This document shows, in pieces, positions 4,802-5,649 of a stretch of 5,649 nt of DNA. How positions within the stretch are numbered: position 1 is the stretch's first letter; every line of letters begins with the position of its first letter. The stretch spans positions 1-5,649 of the forward strand of contig JAJBVF010000002.1 in the NCBI GenBank assembly GCA_020859965.1, given 5' to 3'. Under the pieces are notes generated by a model. That model made no database searches. It was not told where the DNA came from and was given only the letters and a program-made list of their open reading frames with translations. A program made the position numbers and the translations under genes. This stretch comes from Clostridiales bacterium. GTDB lineage: Bacteria > Bacillota > Clostridia > Lachnospirales > Lachnospiraceae.

Positions 4802-5542
4802 ATGGTAGTAAAAATTGCAGTACCACAGCGGTTTCAATTTAAAATGGCGGCCGGATTTGGAGACATTTTTTTTCCACGTCCCGGAGACAGCCATTACATT
4901 GGAGGAAGCGAGGTTCTGCCGCCTCCGCTGGCGCAGGATGAAGAAAGCAGATTACTGTCTGAACTTGGCGGGGAAACCGATTCGAATGCAAAAAGAGAAT
5001 TAATTGAGCACAATCTGAGACTGGTTGTATACATAGCCAAAAAATTCGATAATACGGGAGTAGGAGTGGAAGATCTGGTCTCTATTGGGACGATTGGACT
5101 GATCAAAGGAATCAATACCTTTAATCCGGAAAAAAAGATCAAGCTGGCTACCTATGCATCCCGCTGCATTGAGAACGAGATTCTGATGTACCTGCGGCGC
5201 AATAGCAAGACAAAAATGGAAGTGTCCATTGAAGAACCCCTGAACATGGACTGGGACGGGAATGAACTTCTTCTCTCGGATATCCTGGGAACAGACGAAG
5301 ATGTGATCTCCCGTGATATGGAGACAGAAGCTGAGTATCAGGTGCTCCAGGACGCGATCAGCAAGCTTTCCAAGCGGGAACAGACGATCGTGCAGCTGCG
5401 CTACGGGATTGATACAAAAGATGGGGAAGAAAAGACCCAGAAAGAAGTAGCAGATCTGCTTGGAATTTCTCAGTCTTATATCTCCAGACTTGAAAAACGC
5501 ATTATAAAACGGCTGCGCTGTGAGATTGTGAGATTTCAGTGA
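4802..5542 (+). CDS. sigE: RNA polymerase sporulation sigma factor sigma-E (pro-protein)
   Basis: This is the first mother-cell-specific sigma factor of sporulation, made as an inactive, membrane-associated precursor and activated by SpoIIGA. The protein is 246 residues. The N-terminal ~32 residues form the pro-sequence, ending at HYIGGSEVLPPPL, which matches the B. subtilis processing region (YYIGGSEALPPPL, recalled). Region 2 is highly conserved, with NLRLVVYIAKKF, EDLVSIGTIGLIKGINTFNPEKKIKLATYASRCIENEI split across residues 71-127. The helix-turn-helix of region 4.2 is TQKEVADLLGISQSYISRLEKR (residues 212-233, in two blocks), which contacts the -35. The ATG at 4802 has AAAGGAG (4786-4792) 9 bases upstream, separated by a T-rich spacer. 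Compared with B. subtilis, the pro-sequence is slightly longer and starts MVVKIAVPQR, with fewer lysines and leucines. The next gene downstream is probably sigG. Confidence 0.98.
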   Translation: MVVKIAVPQRFQFKMAAGFGDIFFPRPGDSHYIGGSEVLPPPLAQDEESRLLSELGGETDSNAKRELIEHNLRLVVYIAKKFDNTGVGVEDLVSIGTIGLIKGINTFNPEKKIKLATYASRCIENEILMYLRRNSKTKMEVSIEEPLNMDWDGNELLLSDILGTDEDVISRDMETEAEYQVLQDAISKLSKREQTIVQLRYGIDTKDGEEKTQKEVADLLGISQSYISRLEKRIIKRLRCEIVRFQ

Positions 5543-5543
5543 A

Positions 5544-5574
5544 AGGCCTGCTGTCAAGGTCTAAAACTTTTTTT
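5544..5574 (+). terminator. Weak hairpin plus T run after sigE, possible attenuator
   Basis: AGGCCT (5544-5549) can pair with AGGTCT (5557-5562), including one G-T pair, around a 7-base loop. It is followed by AAAAC and seven T (5568-5574). The short stem and the five bases before the T run make it a poor intrinsic terminator; partial readthrough into the next gene is likely. The bases AAGGTC (5556-5561) can instead pair with GACCTT (5600-5605). Confidence 0.25.
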
Positions 5575-5644
5575 AATTTCGTCCGTCCGCGAATAGTCTG
5601 ACCTTAAAAAGTGAATCATTTTATCAGGAAGATGATACTATTTT

Positions 5645-5649
5645 GGAGG
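5645..5649 (+). promoter_or_regulatory. Shine-Dalgarno sequence of the next gene (probably sigG, outside window)
   Basis: GGAGG occupies the last five bases, preceded by TTTT. No start codon is visible because the window ends here. In B. subtilis and most endospore-forming Firmicutes sigG directly follows spoIIGA-sigE, so this is most likely its ribosome binding site. The 107 bases from sigE to this point contain no ORF of note and no clear sigma-F/G promoter with correct spacing. Confidence 0.55.

Noticed and set aside
5591..5640. Sigma-F/G promoter before the next gene (CATTTTA at 5617 or GATGATACTA at 5631)
   Set aside because: The first lacks a correctly spaced -35 (GAATA at 5591 is 21 bp away). 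The second would start transcription inside the Shine-Dalgarno sequence. Suggestive only.

Overview
The window is a chromosomal segment from an endospore-forming Clostridia, most likely a member of the Lachnospiraceae. The evidence is the order of cell-division genes followed by sporulation genes, strong AAGGAGG-type ribosome binding sites, frequent GTG/TTG starts and mid-range GC content. The taxonomic placement is inferred from gene content and protein style, because no rRNA is present.

From left to right, the window opens inside the 3' end of a gene that fits ftsQ/divIB (2-571, +). Its protein has an unusually long Asp/Ser/Glu-rich tail followed by a short non-acidic C-terminal segment. 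After a 226-base gap with a candidate promoter and several inverted repeats comes a complete ftsZ (798-1955, +; GTG start). A 16-bp GC-rich hairpin (1963-1998) separates ftsZ from the convergent aroE/ydiB-like quinate/shikimate dehydrogenase gene (2022-2897, -). That gene is divergent from aroD, type I 3-dehydroquinate dehydratase (3052-3792, +; TTG start). The 154-base divergent control region contains a 24-bp, 11/12-paired palindrome just upstream of a TATAAC box. Next is a 194-base non-coding region with the hallmarks of a Spo0A-controlled spoIIG promoter: a perfect 0A box, further partial boxes on the same strand, and TTGACA/TATACT hexamers separated by 21 bp. It drives spoIIGA (3987-4766, +; TTG start) and sigE (4802-5542, +). 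The window stops exactly at a Shine-Dalgarno sequence for the next gene, which by conserved order is probably sigG.

Functionally, FtsQ and FtsZ build the division septum. FtsZ is also redeployed at the polar septum during sporulation. SpoIIGA is the membrane aspartyl protease that removes the pro-sequence of sigma-E to start the mother-cell programme. The two shikimate/quinate enzymes catalyse adjacent steps (dehydroquinate to dehydroshikimate, and dehydroshikimate to shikimate or the quinate reaction). They look like a metabolic cassette placed between the division and sporulation blocks.

There are no mobile elements, CRISPR arrays or RNA genes visible. I do not see a wholly new system. The parts most worth a second look are the regulatory DNA (the aroE/aroD palindrome and the spoIIG promoter architecture) and the FtsQ tail.
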